Part shown: positions 49,501 through 61,758 of the stretch, in pieces
How positions within the stretch are numbered: position 1 is the stretch's first letter
Layout of the letters: each line of letters begins with the position of its first letter
Source of the DNA: Dimorphilus gyrociliatus
Lineage: Eukaryota > Annelida > Polychaeta > Dinophilidae
NCBI GenBank assembly: GCA_904063045.1
Contig: CAJFCJ010000009.1
Location: 1,488,968 to 1,552,967 of the forward strand
Length of the DNA: 64,000 nt
Direction: 5' to 3'
The notes under the pieces: generated by a model
What the model saw: the letters and a program-made list of their open reading frames with translations, nothing else
What the model was told of the DNA's origin: nothing
Database searches by the model: none
Made by a program: the position numbers and the translations under genes

Positions 49501-52500
49501 GAAACCTGTAATGATCAAGGAGCTGGCCGTTGTGATTATTGCAAACTGGGATATGTAGTTAAAGACAACTCTCAAGCTTGTCTACAATGTCCAGCTGGTT
49601 GTAATTACTGTGAGCAAAAGAGTCCAACATCTGACGACCCTTGGTGTAAACCTGGAGGGTGTAAAATTGGATTCGCTCAGAAAAGAAACAGAGATTGTAC
49701 CGAATGTCCCCCAGGATGTGCCGAATGTACATATGATGCCACTGAAACGAACCTATTATGTCGTGCTGGAAAGTGCAAGCAAGGTTATACAGAAAGCTCT
49801 GGAGTTTGCGTGAGGTGTGCTGACAATTGTATTACCTGTAACGCTCAAGGAAAATGTAACGAAAAAGGATGTAAATCAGGATATACTAGATCTTCGAATG
49901 GTCAACAATGTGACAGTATGTGATAATGGTTTATCAAATCTTATAAATTTTAATGATTTTCCTTTCACTCAGAATGCGCCAATAATTGCTTTAAGTGCGA
50001 TATTAAAGGAGCTGCTAAATGTGACGAGGATGGATGCAACACAGGATTTGCCTACGATAATGAAATCTGTCAACCATGTCAGCCTACTGTTTGCTCTAGA
50101 TGCTCTAAGAAGGATAAATGTGATAATGGAGGTTGTATTGGAAATTATATATTGAAAGATGAAATATGTCAAAGTATGAATATTTTAATCTAGTTTTGAA
50201 TATTCGCTAAACATAAATATATTTCAACAGAATGCGATGACAATTGTAAAACTGCAAGATGTACTCAAAATGGACCAGGAAAATGTGATGTTGGTGAATG
50301 TAAGGATCATTACGTTCTTGATAGTAACAATGAATGCAAAAGTTTGTGATATGAATTTATATTTGAAAAGTATTCAAAATTTATGTCTCTCTTTTCAGGA
50401 TGCGATAATAATTGCGAAGACAACCAATGTGGAGGTTTTACTGTTGGTGGGAAATGCAATGAACTAAAGTGCAAATTACATTATACATGGGAATCTGATA
50501 GTTGTCACCAATGTGATACCAACTGCTACTTTTGTGATGGCTGGGGCAAAACTAAATGCGATGTAGACAGATGCTTTGAAGGTTATAGAATCAAATTGGA
50601 TTCTAGCGTACACACTTGTGAAAGTAAGCTTCACATCAAAAAATTAATTTTGTTTGCAATCAGATTATTTGCTTATCATAACAATATCTACCTATAGCAT
50701 GCTCTGTTACGAACTGTGCAAAATGCGACGCTGACAGAACCCAGTGTCAAAAATGTAAAAAAGGCTATACCCTAAACAGCAACACTTGCGACAGTAAGTA
50801 AAGTGGAATCGAATACCTTTAGTTTTCGGCAATTAAAAACATTCTATTATTTCAAAGAATGCTCCGACAACTGTGATTACTGCGATGTTGATGGGAAGGA
50901 TACATGTGATCAAGGATGGTGTTCAAGCGGTTACGGTTGGAACCCCGATACTCGACTCTGTGCACAATGCGCAAATTCGTGTACTAAATGTAGTAAATAT
51001 GGACATAACAAATGCGATTCAGCCGCACATTGTCCCGCTGATAAAGGCTATGATTCAACTAATCATGATTGCTTAAGTAAGACTGTTTAAAAATGAAACA
51101 ACTTAACCTACTTTTCTATAATGTTAATACCAAACAGCTTGCGATTCGAACTGCAATCCTGGAAAATGTACGGAGGCTGGTAAATGTTCAGCAGACCAAT
51201 GTCAATCAGGTTTTAAACTCAAAGGCGACAACACTTGTGAAGGTAAAAATTGACAATGTTTAAATAATGAAGAGTTCTTTTTATTAAAAATTTACAATTG
51301 ATATTTCAGCATGTGCAGACACTTGCAAAACTTGCAAAGAAGCTAATGATGCAACAAAATGTCTCAGTTGCAAGGCTGCTAACCAGTTCGTAACGGATTT
51401 AGTAGGAGGAAGTAGTTGTATACGTAAGTATTGAAAAAGATTAGTATTTGTAAATTTTAGCGAGCGTCTAAAACTAGTATTTTATAGAATGTGCGTCAAA
51501 TTGTAAGGTTGGCCAGTGCTTCGCAGCAGGAAAATGTAATAAAGATCAATGTATGGATGGGTATATGTTAGCTACAGATTATACATGCACAGGTAAAAAG
51601 AATTATTGTCCAGTTAGAAACTGCTAATTTAACTATTTTGTTTTTTAAAAAAGAGTGTGGATCGAATTGTAAAACTTGTTCGGCAGTTGGTAAATGCACA
51701 AGTTGCATGGGAAATAGATTCTTAAGTGGCGATCAATGCTTAAGTAAGATATAACAGTTAAACGCCTTGTAAATTAGTTATTCTTTGATATCTATTAAAT
51801 ATCTAGCTTGCGATCCAAACTGCAAACCTGGAAAATGTTCTGCAGAAAATAAATGTGATAGTCAACAATGTATGAACAATTACAAGTTCAAGGCAGATGA
51901 TCAAACTTGTGAAAGTAAGAAGTATATTACATCTATAACACTGTTATGTTATCTTTCATTTTAATAGAATGCCACGATGAATGTGCGACATGTGCTGCAG
52001 CAAGTGATGCTTCTAAGTGTTTAACTTGTACAGCTACAAGAAGTAGTGATAATGTTGCCGGTGGTACATGCGTTGGTGAGATATTTAATTGACTATGAAA
52101 CTGAATATATAATTTATATTTCTGCAACCCTTTTTCACGCCAAAATTCCAGTTTGTGATCCTAACTGTAAAGCGGAAAAATGTACTACAGCTGGACAGTG
52201 TAGTGAGTGCAGCGATGGATATGCGCTTGATGGAAATGTTTGTAAACGTAAGTAACAGATTTTATTTAAATAGTTCACTTAAATATAAATCTTTCATGTA
52301 GCATGTCACGCTGACTGTACAACATGTGCACAGCATAACGATGCTGCTCAATGCAAGTCTTGTAATGATCCAATGAAAGGCATCAAAGATGGTGCGGGTA
52401 CAGGAGAATGTATTGGTAAGAAAATTTTTACACAATAATTAAGATGAATCTCCATATTTCTACAACTTTTGTTTTATATATTTTTAGCATGTGATGTTAA

Positions 52501-55500
52501 TTGTAAACTGGGCCAGTGTACTACAGCTGGGCAATGTAAGGCAGATGAATGTAAAGATGGTTATGCACTAGATGGAAATTTTTGTAAACGTAAGTATCGC
52601 ATTTTATTTAAATTATTTGATTCATAATAAATATATCTATCATGTAGCATGTCATCCGGATTGCGCAACCTGTAAAGCTCATAATGACAAAGATAAATGT
52701 TTAACTTGTGCATCTCCTAACAAAGGTAGTGAAGATGCATCTAATGGCGGAGCATGCGTTGGTGAGAAATGTGCTTGATAATAAAAATGAATAATAAAGA
52801 TATGTTCTTCTCCCTCATATAATTTTAGTATGTGATCCTAATTGTCAACCGGGTGAGTGCACAGTGGCTAACCAGTGTAATACCGACAAATGTATAGACG
52901 GTTATGCAAGCGAAGGAACTGGTTGTACAAGTAAGAAATATATTTTACTTATTTAATTCAGTTAATTATAAATTTCTCTAAACTTCAGAATGTCATGTCA
53001 GTTGTAAAACGTGTAAAGCGCATACTGTTGATAATAAGTGCCTTTCTTGTATGGATATAACGAAAGGCGTCAAAGATACAGCTCTAGGAGGACAATGCAT
53101 TGGTACAAAAAAATTTACACTATGATTAAGATGAATATCCATATTTCTATAATTTTTGTTTTATATAATTTTAGCATGTCATGCTAATTGTAAACTGGGC
53201 AAGTGTGATACAGCTGGACAGTGTGACAATGGAGAATGTAAAGATGGTTATGCAAGCGAAGGAACTGGTTGTACAAGTAAGAAATATATTTTACTTATTT
53301 AATTCAGTTAATTATAAATTTCTCTAAACTTCAGAATGTCATGACAGCTGTAAAACGTGTAAAGAGCATACTGTTGATAATAAGTGCATTTCTTGTGTGG
53401 ATACAACGAAAGGCGTCAAAAATACAGCTGCAGGAGGATCATGCATTGGTACAAAAAAATTTACACTATGATTAAGATGAATATCCATATTTCTATAATT
53501 TTTGTTTTATATAATTTTAGCATGTCATGCTAATTGTAAACTGGGCAAGTGTGATACAGCTGGACAGTGTGACAATGGAGAATGTAAAGATGGTTATGCA
53601 AGCGATGGAACTAGTTGTGCAGGTAAGAAATATATTTTACTTATTTAATTTAGTTAATAATAAATATATTTATTATGTAGCATGTCATCCGAGTTGCGCA
53701 ACGTGCACAACTGCCAATGACGCAAATGCATGTAAAACTTGCGTGTCAGCAACTGGGAGTACAGACGCCGCTACTGGTGGATCATGCGTTGGTAAGAAAT
53801 TTAATAGACAATTAAAATGTACAGTTTTTTATAGAATGTTACATATACTTTCAGTTTGTGATCCCAATTGCCAACCAGGGCAGTGCAATGAGGCTGGGAA
53901 ATGCAATGCAGGAAAATGCAAAGATGGATATGCGCTTGATTCAAATGTTTGTAAACGTAAGTAACAGATTTTATTTAAATAGTTCAGTTAATTATAAATC
54001 TTTCATGTAGCATGTCACGCTGACTGTACAACATGTGCACAGCATAACGATGCTGCTCAATGCAATTCTTGTGTTGATTTAACGAAAGGCATCAAAGATG
54101 GTGCGGCTACAGGAGAATGTATTGGTACGAAAAGTTTTATAAAATGATTAAGATGAATCTCCATATTTCTACAACTTTTGTTTTATATATTTTTAGCATG
54201 TGATGTTAATTGTAAACTGGGCCAGTGTACTACAGCTGGACAGTGTTCCGATGGTAAATGTAAAGATGGTTATGCAAGCGATGGAACTGCTTGCAAGCGT
54301 TAGTATCCTATTTGATTGAATATTATTCAATTTATATTTAAATATATCTATTATGTAGCATGTCATCCGGATTGCGCAACGTGCTCAGTTCATGGTAACG
54401 CAGCTAAATGTTTAACTTGTGTGTCTCCATCGAAAGGTAGTGCAGATGCGGGTGCTGGTGGTGCTTGTGTTGGTAAGATATTAAGTGTAAGATTAATTAT
54501 AATCCATAACTCTTATACTCCTTATTATCTATAGTTTGTCATGAGAACTGTCAATCGGGTCAGTGTATTGAAGTAGGCAAGTGTAACGTTGACAAGTGTA
54601 CGGCGGGTTATATATACAAGACAGCTGACAAGACATGTGAAGGTAAAGAGTGTATTTTTTATAATAACTTTATTATTCTTACAAAATACTTTTCAGCGTG
54701 TCATGGAGACTGCTTAACTTGTACAGTCGCTGACGATAATACTAAATGTCTTTCTTGTATATATCCAAAGGCTACCACAAATCCTATTGATGGTGGAAGT
54801 TGCATTTGTAAGTTATACTATAAAAAGTTGATTTTTTAGCCGGTATAATTGCTGTTAACGTACTTCAGCTTGTGATTCTAATTGTAAAGAAGGTGAATGC
54901 ACAGCAGCTGGAAAATGTAATAAAGATAAATGCAAAGATAATTATATGTGGCAAAGTGATGGAACTTGCGCACGTAATGAATATATATATATATATATTT
55001 ATTTATGCATAATTAATCAATAATAACTTTTATTATGCAGAATGTGCTAGTGACTGTAAAACGTGCAGCGTAAAGGCCGATGCGAGCAAATGTCTTACAT
55101 GTGTTGATCTATCAAAAACCAGCACAAATTCCGTAGATGGTGGCTCATGCGTTGGTAAGAAAATCTACAAAAACATCTCTCTTAAACTAGTAAAACTGTT
55201 AACAAATATAACTTTACTCCAGCTTGCCACGATAGCTGCAAAAGTGGAAAGTGCTCCTCTACTGGCAAATGTTACGGGGATTTGTGTAGCGTCGGCTTTT
55301 TTCTGAAGTCAGATGGAACTTGCCAAGGTTTTTAATCTATTATAAGAGAAGATCTTTCATAACTATAATATTTATTTTCTATCATTAGCATGTGATCAAA
55401 CTTGCAGTACCTGTTTTGGTAGCACATTGAGCGATTGTATCACTTGTAAAGGTGATAGATTTTCCTCCGGCGGTAAATGTATTAAATGTCACGAAGAATG

Positions 55501-58500
55501 CATGACGAATGAATGTACTGAAGACGGTAGTTGTAAAAAGAATAAGTGTAAAGACGGTTTTACAAATAATGTTAGAACGGGAAACACTGTATCCGAGTTA
55601 CAATGCTCCAAAGCATGTGTTAGTAACTGTAGAAGATGTGATAATGCAGGTGAAAATAAATGTGATAAAGGAATGTGCAAAGATGGTTACGTTTGGGTCA
55701 ACTCAGGCGAATGTGCAGGTAAGGGGTATTTAGAATAGAAATAAGAATACTAGTAAATCTTATACTTTTATTTAGCATGTTCTTCTAATTGTATGAGTTG
55801 TTATACAAACGGAAAAGATAAGTGTGATACAGGCAAATGTATGTCTGGCTACACTTATGACAGTTCTGACAAAACCTGTAAAGCTTGCGGAAGTAACTGC
55901 TTGAAATGTGATAAGACAGGAGCTGGCGCTTGCGATTACGATCAATGCGTTAATAACATGATCTATGACAAAGCAAGCCAAACGTGCAAAAGTATGATAA
56001 TAAAATAATTAATAACAAAATACCACCTTAAAACTTATACTTTAAAAATTTAGGTTGTGATGTAAACTGCCAACCTTACCAATGCTATAATAGCGGTAGA
56101 CTCGATTCAAAATGCAATGATGATAAGTGCAAAACAAATCTCAAGATAGATAGTACTACTAAAACGTGTAAGCCTTGTCATGCTAACTGTAAAGCTGGAC
56201 AATGTACCGAGCCTGATACTTGTACCAATGGACAATGTATGGACAGATATGTTTCAGATGGCAATAAATGCTCCGGTAAGTTTTAATATAATTTTGCGTG
56301 TTAACATTTCATATTGCTGTATTTTAATTTATATCAGCTTGCTCTTCAAACTGCAAAAAGTGTGAAACAAAAGGAAAAGGAAAGTGTGACGAAGGTGAAT
56401 GTGACGTTGGTTTCGTATGGGTTAGTGACAGCTGTAAAAGTAAGTTAAGGTTTCATATCAAAGTTTCAAAAGTCATAAATCCTATGTCTGAATAGAAACA
56501 ATGTGTAATACTGGAGAAGCAATGAATCATTTAGGAACTTGTTTAACTTGTCCTACTGGTTGCTTAAAATGCCGTATTAAGACTAACAATGTAACCACTG
56601 AATGTATACCTGGATTATGTGAGCAAGGTTATACATACAGCAACGGAATTTGCGTCGGTAAGTCGAATCTAGTCGTCTTAAGGTTCAAGCTCTAACAATC
56701 TTGATTATTTACTTTAGCATGTCCTTCGAATTGCGATACATGTTTCTATTCGCAAGGAATATTAAAATGTTCAAAATCTGGATGTGAATCTCGCTACGGA
56801 TACAAAGATGAAACTTGCGGTCAATGTGCTACAGGATGCGAGGAATGTTCAAAATCAGGATCAGAGCTAGCTTGTGATTCTAGCAAATGTTTAAATGCTT
56901 ACGCACAAGTTTCTTCCAATACATGTTTGAGTAAGTGGAAGAGCATAATTTAAATATTATTCCTTATTTTCATCTACTCACTTATAGAGTGCTATCGTGG
57001 ATGTGATACCTGCACAATGAACACACAAACCAACTTCCTTGGTTGTAGCTCCTCTTCATGTTCAACTAGTTATACTCAGCTAGCGGATAAATCCTGTTTC
57101 TTATGTCCAACAAATTGTAATTCGTGTACTTATACTGAAGCTCTTTCTCAGACGAAGTGCGACTCGAACAAATGTGACACTGGCTATGTAATGAACAATT
57201 TGGATAAATCATGTCATAAATGTCCCACAGGATGTCATAAATGCAGTTATACAACTACACCAGTATGTGATATTCTTCAATGTAAGGATGGTTACGTTCA
57301 AAATCCCATATCAAAGGAGTGCAAAGTATGTCCATCTAAATGCTCAGCCTGCTTCTTTGATGAAGCAACCGCTGACGCTAAATGTTATGACAAAGGCTGT
57401 AGTATAAATTCTTACATGTCGAGTGGAACTTGCCTGAGCTGCAATTCAAACTGTCACCGTTGCATGAACGTTCTGGGAACTAAACAATGCTTTGATCAAA
57501 AATGTTCGGACAATTATGGGCTTAAATTTAACGATCGGCTATGCTATGCCTGCCCTGAGGGATGCAAACATTGTGACATTGCTACTGATGGAACCCCTAC
57601 TTGCAATACGTGCCAGAGTGGATACGCAATGAATACTGCTGACAAAACTTGCAAAATTTGTCCTGAAAACTGTAATGTCTGTGACTATGATGCAGGTATC
57701 ACTGATACCAAATGTCAGAGCGGCCAATGTAAAAGCGGATTTGCACAGAAAGACGATAATCGTTTAGGTTGCGTCCAATGTCAAACCTGTACCGCTTGCA
57801 CATACAACACAGAGAATCCATCCGTTCCAGACTGCGTTGATAATACATGTCCAGCTAAACAACAGGTTCAAACCGTAGGCAAACAATGCGGAAGTAAGTT
57901 ATTTACTTTATTCAATTTGAAGTAGTTAGCTATTTATAATATGGGGCTTATTTTGTTAGAATGTCCAACTAATTGTGCTGCTTGTGATGGAGATTTGAAA
58001 TGTACATTGTGTGATAGCAGATACGCTCTACAAGCAACAGATAAGCAGTGTATCGGTAAGCTACAAGAAGACGATTTTTCTTTTAATAGATAACTAACCA
58101 AGTAAAATTTTACAATAGTCTGTCCTGCCGATTGTCATTCTTGTGACTCTCTTGGCAATGGAAAAACTGGCTGCAAATCAACTGGATGCAATTCGGGCTA
58201 TGTCGTAACAGATGAAAAACTATGTAAAAAATGTCCAGATAATTGTTTGGAGTGTACTTATAACGCTGATACGAAGAAATCGCTATGTAAATCCACAAGA
58301 TGCGCATCTAGATATGCTATCACAACAGATTTCCAATGCATGAGTAAGTAACAATCTTTGAGTTATTTTATATTTTTAAAACTCATTTTACCATTACAGA
58401 ATGTCCGGATAATTGTTATGAGTGCGTTGTTGGTGCTGGAGGTAAGACGGAATGTAATGAAAACAAATGTGATTCCCGATATGGATGGCGTTCTAGTGAC

Positions 58501-59505
58501 AAAAATTGTCACAAATGTCCAGATAACTGTGCTACTTGTCCTGAAGCTAATGGTGTTTTAATATGTGACAAATGTGTCTCCGAATTTACTCTTAGTAATG
58601 CCGAATGTGGTGCTTGTCCCAGACACTGTCTGAAGTGCACTGAAGAAGCTTCTGAAGGTCTTAAATGTAAAGAATGCGAGGCACGATACGTTTTGGATGA
58701 CAATAAAAACTGTGCCGCTTGTCCCAGCAATTGTAATAAATGCAATATTAACAATGGCGAAGCTAAATGTGAATCCTGCGATAGTGGCTATACTTTAAAC
58801 ACTGCTCTAACTTGCACAGTATGCCCATCTAACTGCCAAAAATGCGAATATAAAAATAACAAGGCTGAATGCATGATATGCCATAATGGCTATGCTATCA
58901 ATGCTCAGAAAGGATGCTCTCGATGCGCTGATGTTACCCAAGTTCTTAACTGTGACACATGCACAAATGCCGATTCTACAGGAAAAGGAAAATGCTTGTC
59001 ATGCGTTAATGGATATGGTTTGAAGGATGATGCCAAAGAGTGCTTACCTTGCAGCGATCTCAAAGATTGCTTGAACTGTAGAGATCAAGCTTTATTGTGC
59101 AACAAATGTTCCTCAGGATTCACATTAACTCCAGACAAGTTGAATTGCGGAATCAACTGTTTTACATGCAATAGGTCAGCCGACTGTGCCAATGATCCCA
59201 AAAAATCATCAGAAAATTCGACTTTATGTGTCCCAGCATTAGGTCAAACTTGCTGGATGCATAGATTCGAAGAAAACAAAGTAATTGAACACGAAAGAGG
59301 TTGCTTCAACAGCACAGATTGCGGTAGCCGCTACAAGAGCGAGGAATGTCAAGAAGCTAATGGTAAAAAGGAATGCAAGAAATGTTGTACAACTGACAAA
59401 TGTAACAGCCAAATCCTACCTGGAACTGCCTCACATCTAACATCAAATGTCTTAACGATACTGACTGTACTCCTCCTTGGAGTTGTACGAGCAGTATTCT
59501 ATTAA
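46558..59505 (+). CDS. Giant GPI-anchored furin-like Cys-rich repeat protein with C-terminal Ly6/uPAR domain
   Basis: Function unknown. 52 exons give 3,261 residues. Signal peptide MTPLWVIFACFCVYSVENA; then dozens of CPxxCxxC/CxxGY furin-like or VSP-like modules; a final LU (Ly6/uPAR) domain, CFTCNRSADC...CCTTDKCN; then a hydrophobic tail LTILTVLLLGVVRAVFY typical of GPI addition. Every intron is phase 1, every internal exon a multiple of 3. Exons: 46558-46630, 46696-46800, 46866-47084, 47154-47273, 47340-47798, 47859-48080, 48138-48464, 48526-48630, 48684-48995, 49053-49262, 49325-49414, 49478-49915, 49973-50173, 50231-50341, 50399-50623, 50698-50793, 50858-51076, 51138-55327 (25 small A/B exons), 55389-55718, 55776-55991, 56054-56275, 56338-56439, 56496-56657, 56718-56930, 56988-57893, 57960-58055, 58119-58343, 58400-59505. 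Automated pipelines may call it PCSK5-like, but no protease domain is present. It could be split into two genes, though no internal stop/start supports that. Confidence 0.8.
52152..52761 (+). repeat. Four-exon block duplicated at 53855-54472
   Basis: Exons A-B-A-B at 52152-52761 correspond in order, intron lengths (54 and 72 bp) and sequence to 53855-54472. The B exons start with the same 60-odd bases (HADCTTCAQHNDAAQC) and then differ at clustered positions. In the diverged part the second copy resembles the B exon at 53335-53448, suggesting gene conversion or unequal crossing-over among units. Confidence 0.75.
52931..53622 (+). repeat. Recent perfect-period tandem duplication, two 346-bp copies
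   Basis: Copy 1 is 52931-53276 and copy 2 is 53277-53622. Each has a 58-bp intron, a 114-bp B exon, a 72-bp intron and a 102-bp A exon. The two introns read as identical between copies, while the B exons differ at about 11 sites and the A exons at about 4. The following intron (53623-53680) starts with the same sequence but then departs, which marks the breakpoint. Confidence 0.88.
59161..59505 (+). other. Ly6/uPAR (LU) domain plus GPI-anchor signal at the C-terminus
   Basis: The final 115 codons change from furin-like repeats to a three-finger LU pattern: CxxC near the start, CWMHRF, RGCFNSTDC, and the hallmark CCxxDxCN. Ten cysteines are present between CFTC and DKCN. Serine/glycine/alanine residues (SQILPGTAS) precede the hydrophobic end, as expected for a GPI attachment site. 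Confidence 0.72.
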
Positions 59506-59769
59506 GACGGGAAACTAATTAGTTTAGCGTTTATATAATAATTTATTTAGTTTTAGATTAATACTTTTATTTGTTCGAAGAGAAATTATATTTAAAATGA
59601 CAAAGGTAACGAAAGCATCTTAATGAATCCAATACTTTTTCGTTGGTGGAAAGAGATGCATGATGTTTGTTGACTGGAAGAAGATTTAAAAATCATATGA
59701 CTGCTAAAATATTGCAGGAGATTTTAAATTTTCAATGAAGGTCTCAAATTGATATTTGTTACCTAAAAG

Positions 59770-59800
<31 letters not shown>

Positions 59801-60028
59801 CATTGCTGCAGAGAACTAATAAACTGCAGATTGTATTGTACCTTTACAAGTTAAACTAATGTTTTACATAATTTTTACAAAAGGACATTTTGTATGTTTA
59901 ACTGTTTAAAAAAACGAAAATTGAAAAAAAAAACCTATTTGTTAATTCATAAAGCTAAAATAAAGTAAAATTGAAAGAAATTTCAAATTGGCGATTTTAA
60001 TGAATTAATCACTTTATCTTTTATTTCA
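59506..60028. other. Convergent intergenic region (3'UTRs)
   Basis: 523 bp between the stops of the cysteine-rich gene and SIRT4. It contains a (TA)n microsatellite at about 59775-59800 and several A-rich runs that could hold the two poly(A) signals. No gene seen. Confidence 0.45.
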
Positions 60029-61220
60029 TTATAACATGTTATCAACCGCTTGCAGGATAGTACCGCATTGAGCATCAATTTTTATTTGAGCTAGATGATC
60101 TCCTCTTGTTTTTCCAATATTGACTATTCCTATTGGTTTCCCTATGAGAAAAAGTAAATTGTGTAAATTTTATAACTAAAATGTTTCGGTATGTTGTCTT
60201 ACCATATTCTGATGCTCTCTTTAGAAATCGATAACCGGAGTAAACCTGTTTTTATCAAGTAAAAAGTATATTAAAACGAGAATTGACGATTTATCAATTT
60301 TACCTCCAAAGATGATCCTAATACCAGAAAGGCATCGCTCTCCGCTAATTTTTTCATGCAATTATCAACAATGGGCTTCTTAACGTTATCTCCAAAAAAT
60401 ACAACGTCAGGCTTTAGTTCTCCTCCACAAGATTTACAACAGGGTGGGTTAAACTTTTTGACAAGATCGTCAGATATTAGAACATCACCATCAGGTGCTA
60501 TCTCCTCAGTTTCAGCCGACCAATTGGGATTTAACAATTCAATTGATTGACTCAATTCTTTCCTAGATATACTCCAATGACAAACCATACATCTATTTTT
60601 TAGAACAGACTATAATGGAAAGTGTTACAATAACTTTTTAATTTTGCAAATACTTACATAACTCTAAATGAACAACCATGAAGTTCTGTTACATTTACAC
60701 TGCCTGCTTTTGTATGTAGTGAGTCCACATTCTGAGTTATTAGCCAGTTCATCTGCATAATTATATAAAAGACATATAAATGTAGTTATAGTAGTAAAGA
60801 AATTACCTTTTTCTCCTTTTCCCACTTTGATAATATCTTATGGCTAATATTTGGTTGGGTTGATGAAAAATTCTTCCATCCTACATGATTCCGAGCCCAA
60901 AATCTAATGAAAAGATGGATTAAACACAATTTTACTAAATAAAAGCTAATTGTATACCTTTGTCTAATGTGTGTATATTTCTTAAATTGTTGATAATCAA
61001 CTGGTCGTCGATTACTTCTTGCGTATAATCCAACTTCTTCTGATCTGTAGTCTGGTATACCACTTTCTGTGGATATACCAGCACCAGTTAGTACTAAAAG
61101 ATTTTGTGATTTTTTGATAAATTCTGCTAATTCTTCAATATCTTGATTTGTAACTGGTTGACTCTTCGGAACAAATTTTGCAATATGTGATAATTTACGA
61201 GACGTAATTCGAAAGATCAT
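60029..61220 (-). CDS. SIRT4: SIRT4, mitochondrial sirtuin
   Basis: NAD-dependent lipoamidase/ADP-ribosyltransferase-type sirtuin of the mitochondrial matrix. It starts at ATG 61220 with a basic, hydrophobic presequence ([16 protein letters not shown]) and stops at 60029, in about six exons. Conserved parts: [40 protein letters not shown] across the first intron, [21 protein letters not shown] with the catalytic His, CMVC and CKSC zinc pairs, [31 protein letters not shown] and [11 protein letters not shown]. The ARNxVGW and PDGDVLIS segments are specific to SIRT4. All catalytic and zinc residues are present. Confidence 0.95.
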
Positions 61221-61758
61221 TTTCTAGGTTGTATATTCAGTAATCAATCGAAACGACTACCTTTTTGTACTATATATTAGTGTTTTTTATCATTCTATTC
61301 TTTTATATATGATTGTAGAGTAGAAAACAACACTTTTAATAAGAAATAAATCTAAAATAAGAAACAATGTTCTGCTAGTGGTGACTATTTTCGATTCCGT
61401 TTCCGTAGAAATTGGCGGGATTTTCAAATTAGATCATCATACTATTACTATCGGTCAGATGAGAAAGATTTAGTAGAAATAGTTCAAAAGCTATCATTAG
61501 TTTACTTTAAACAGGATTCAAAACCCTCTATTTGTTTATTCTTTCAATCTCAGTCTCTCTTGAAAGGATATCTAATTCACTCATGATGGCGTACGTGTTG
61601 CTCTCAAAGCCGAAGAGGGCTATTGATGCTAGTGTTCTTTGTCGGTAGATTTAAATTATTCCAAATGGATTGGCAATACAATAGTTAAAACGATAATAAT
61701 CTTGAACATTAAATTGTTTAATGATAATAAAAGAAAATAGAAACTTTATAATTAAAAA
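61221..61758. other. Intergenic region, SIRT4 / GEMIN6
   Basis: 538 bp between two minus-strand genes: the SIRT4 promoter side and the GEMIN6 3'UTR side. No gene or clear site recognised. Confidence 0.35.

Larger units (their letters stand above)
51138..55327 (+). repeat. Tandem array of about 12 two-exon A/B units inside the cysteine-rich gene
   Basis: Twenty-five consecutive short exons alternate between two module types. Type A is usually 102-108 bp (CDxNCxxGxCxxxGxC...CxDGYxxxxxxC). Type B is usually 108-114 bp (CHxxCxTCxxxxDxxKCxxC...GGxCxG). Exons: 51138-51242 A, 51310-51423 B, 51488-51592 A, 51654-51743 short B, 51807-51914 A, 51968-52075 B, 52152-52247 A, 52302-52415 B, 52488-52589 A, 52648-52761 B, 52829-52930 A, 52989-53102 B, 53175-53276 A, 53335-53448 B, 53521-53622 A, 53681-53791 B, 53855-53956 A, 54011-54124 B, 54197-54298 A, 54359-54472 B, 54535-54642 A, 54697-54807 B, 54869-54973 A, 55041-55154 B, 55223-55327 A. 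The repeat unit is intron-A-intron-B, so growth adds two exons at a time. Confidence 0.85.

Noticed and set aside
46558-59505. Calling the giant gene a proprotein convertase (PCSK5/furin)
   Set aside because: Furin-like Cys repeats are common, but there is no subtilisin catalytic domain or P domain anywhere in the gene.
46558-59505. A protist contaminant carrying variant-surface-protein genes
   Set aside because: The gene has some fifty animal-style short introns with the same splice signals as the flanking animal genes, and it ends in a metazoan-type LU domain.
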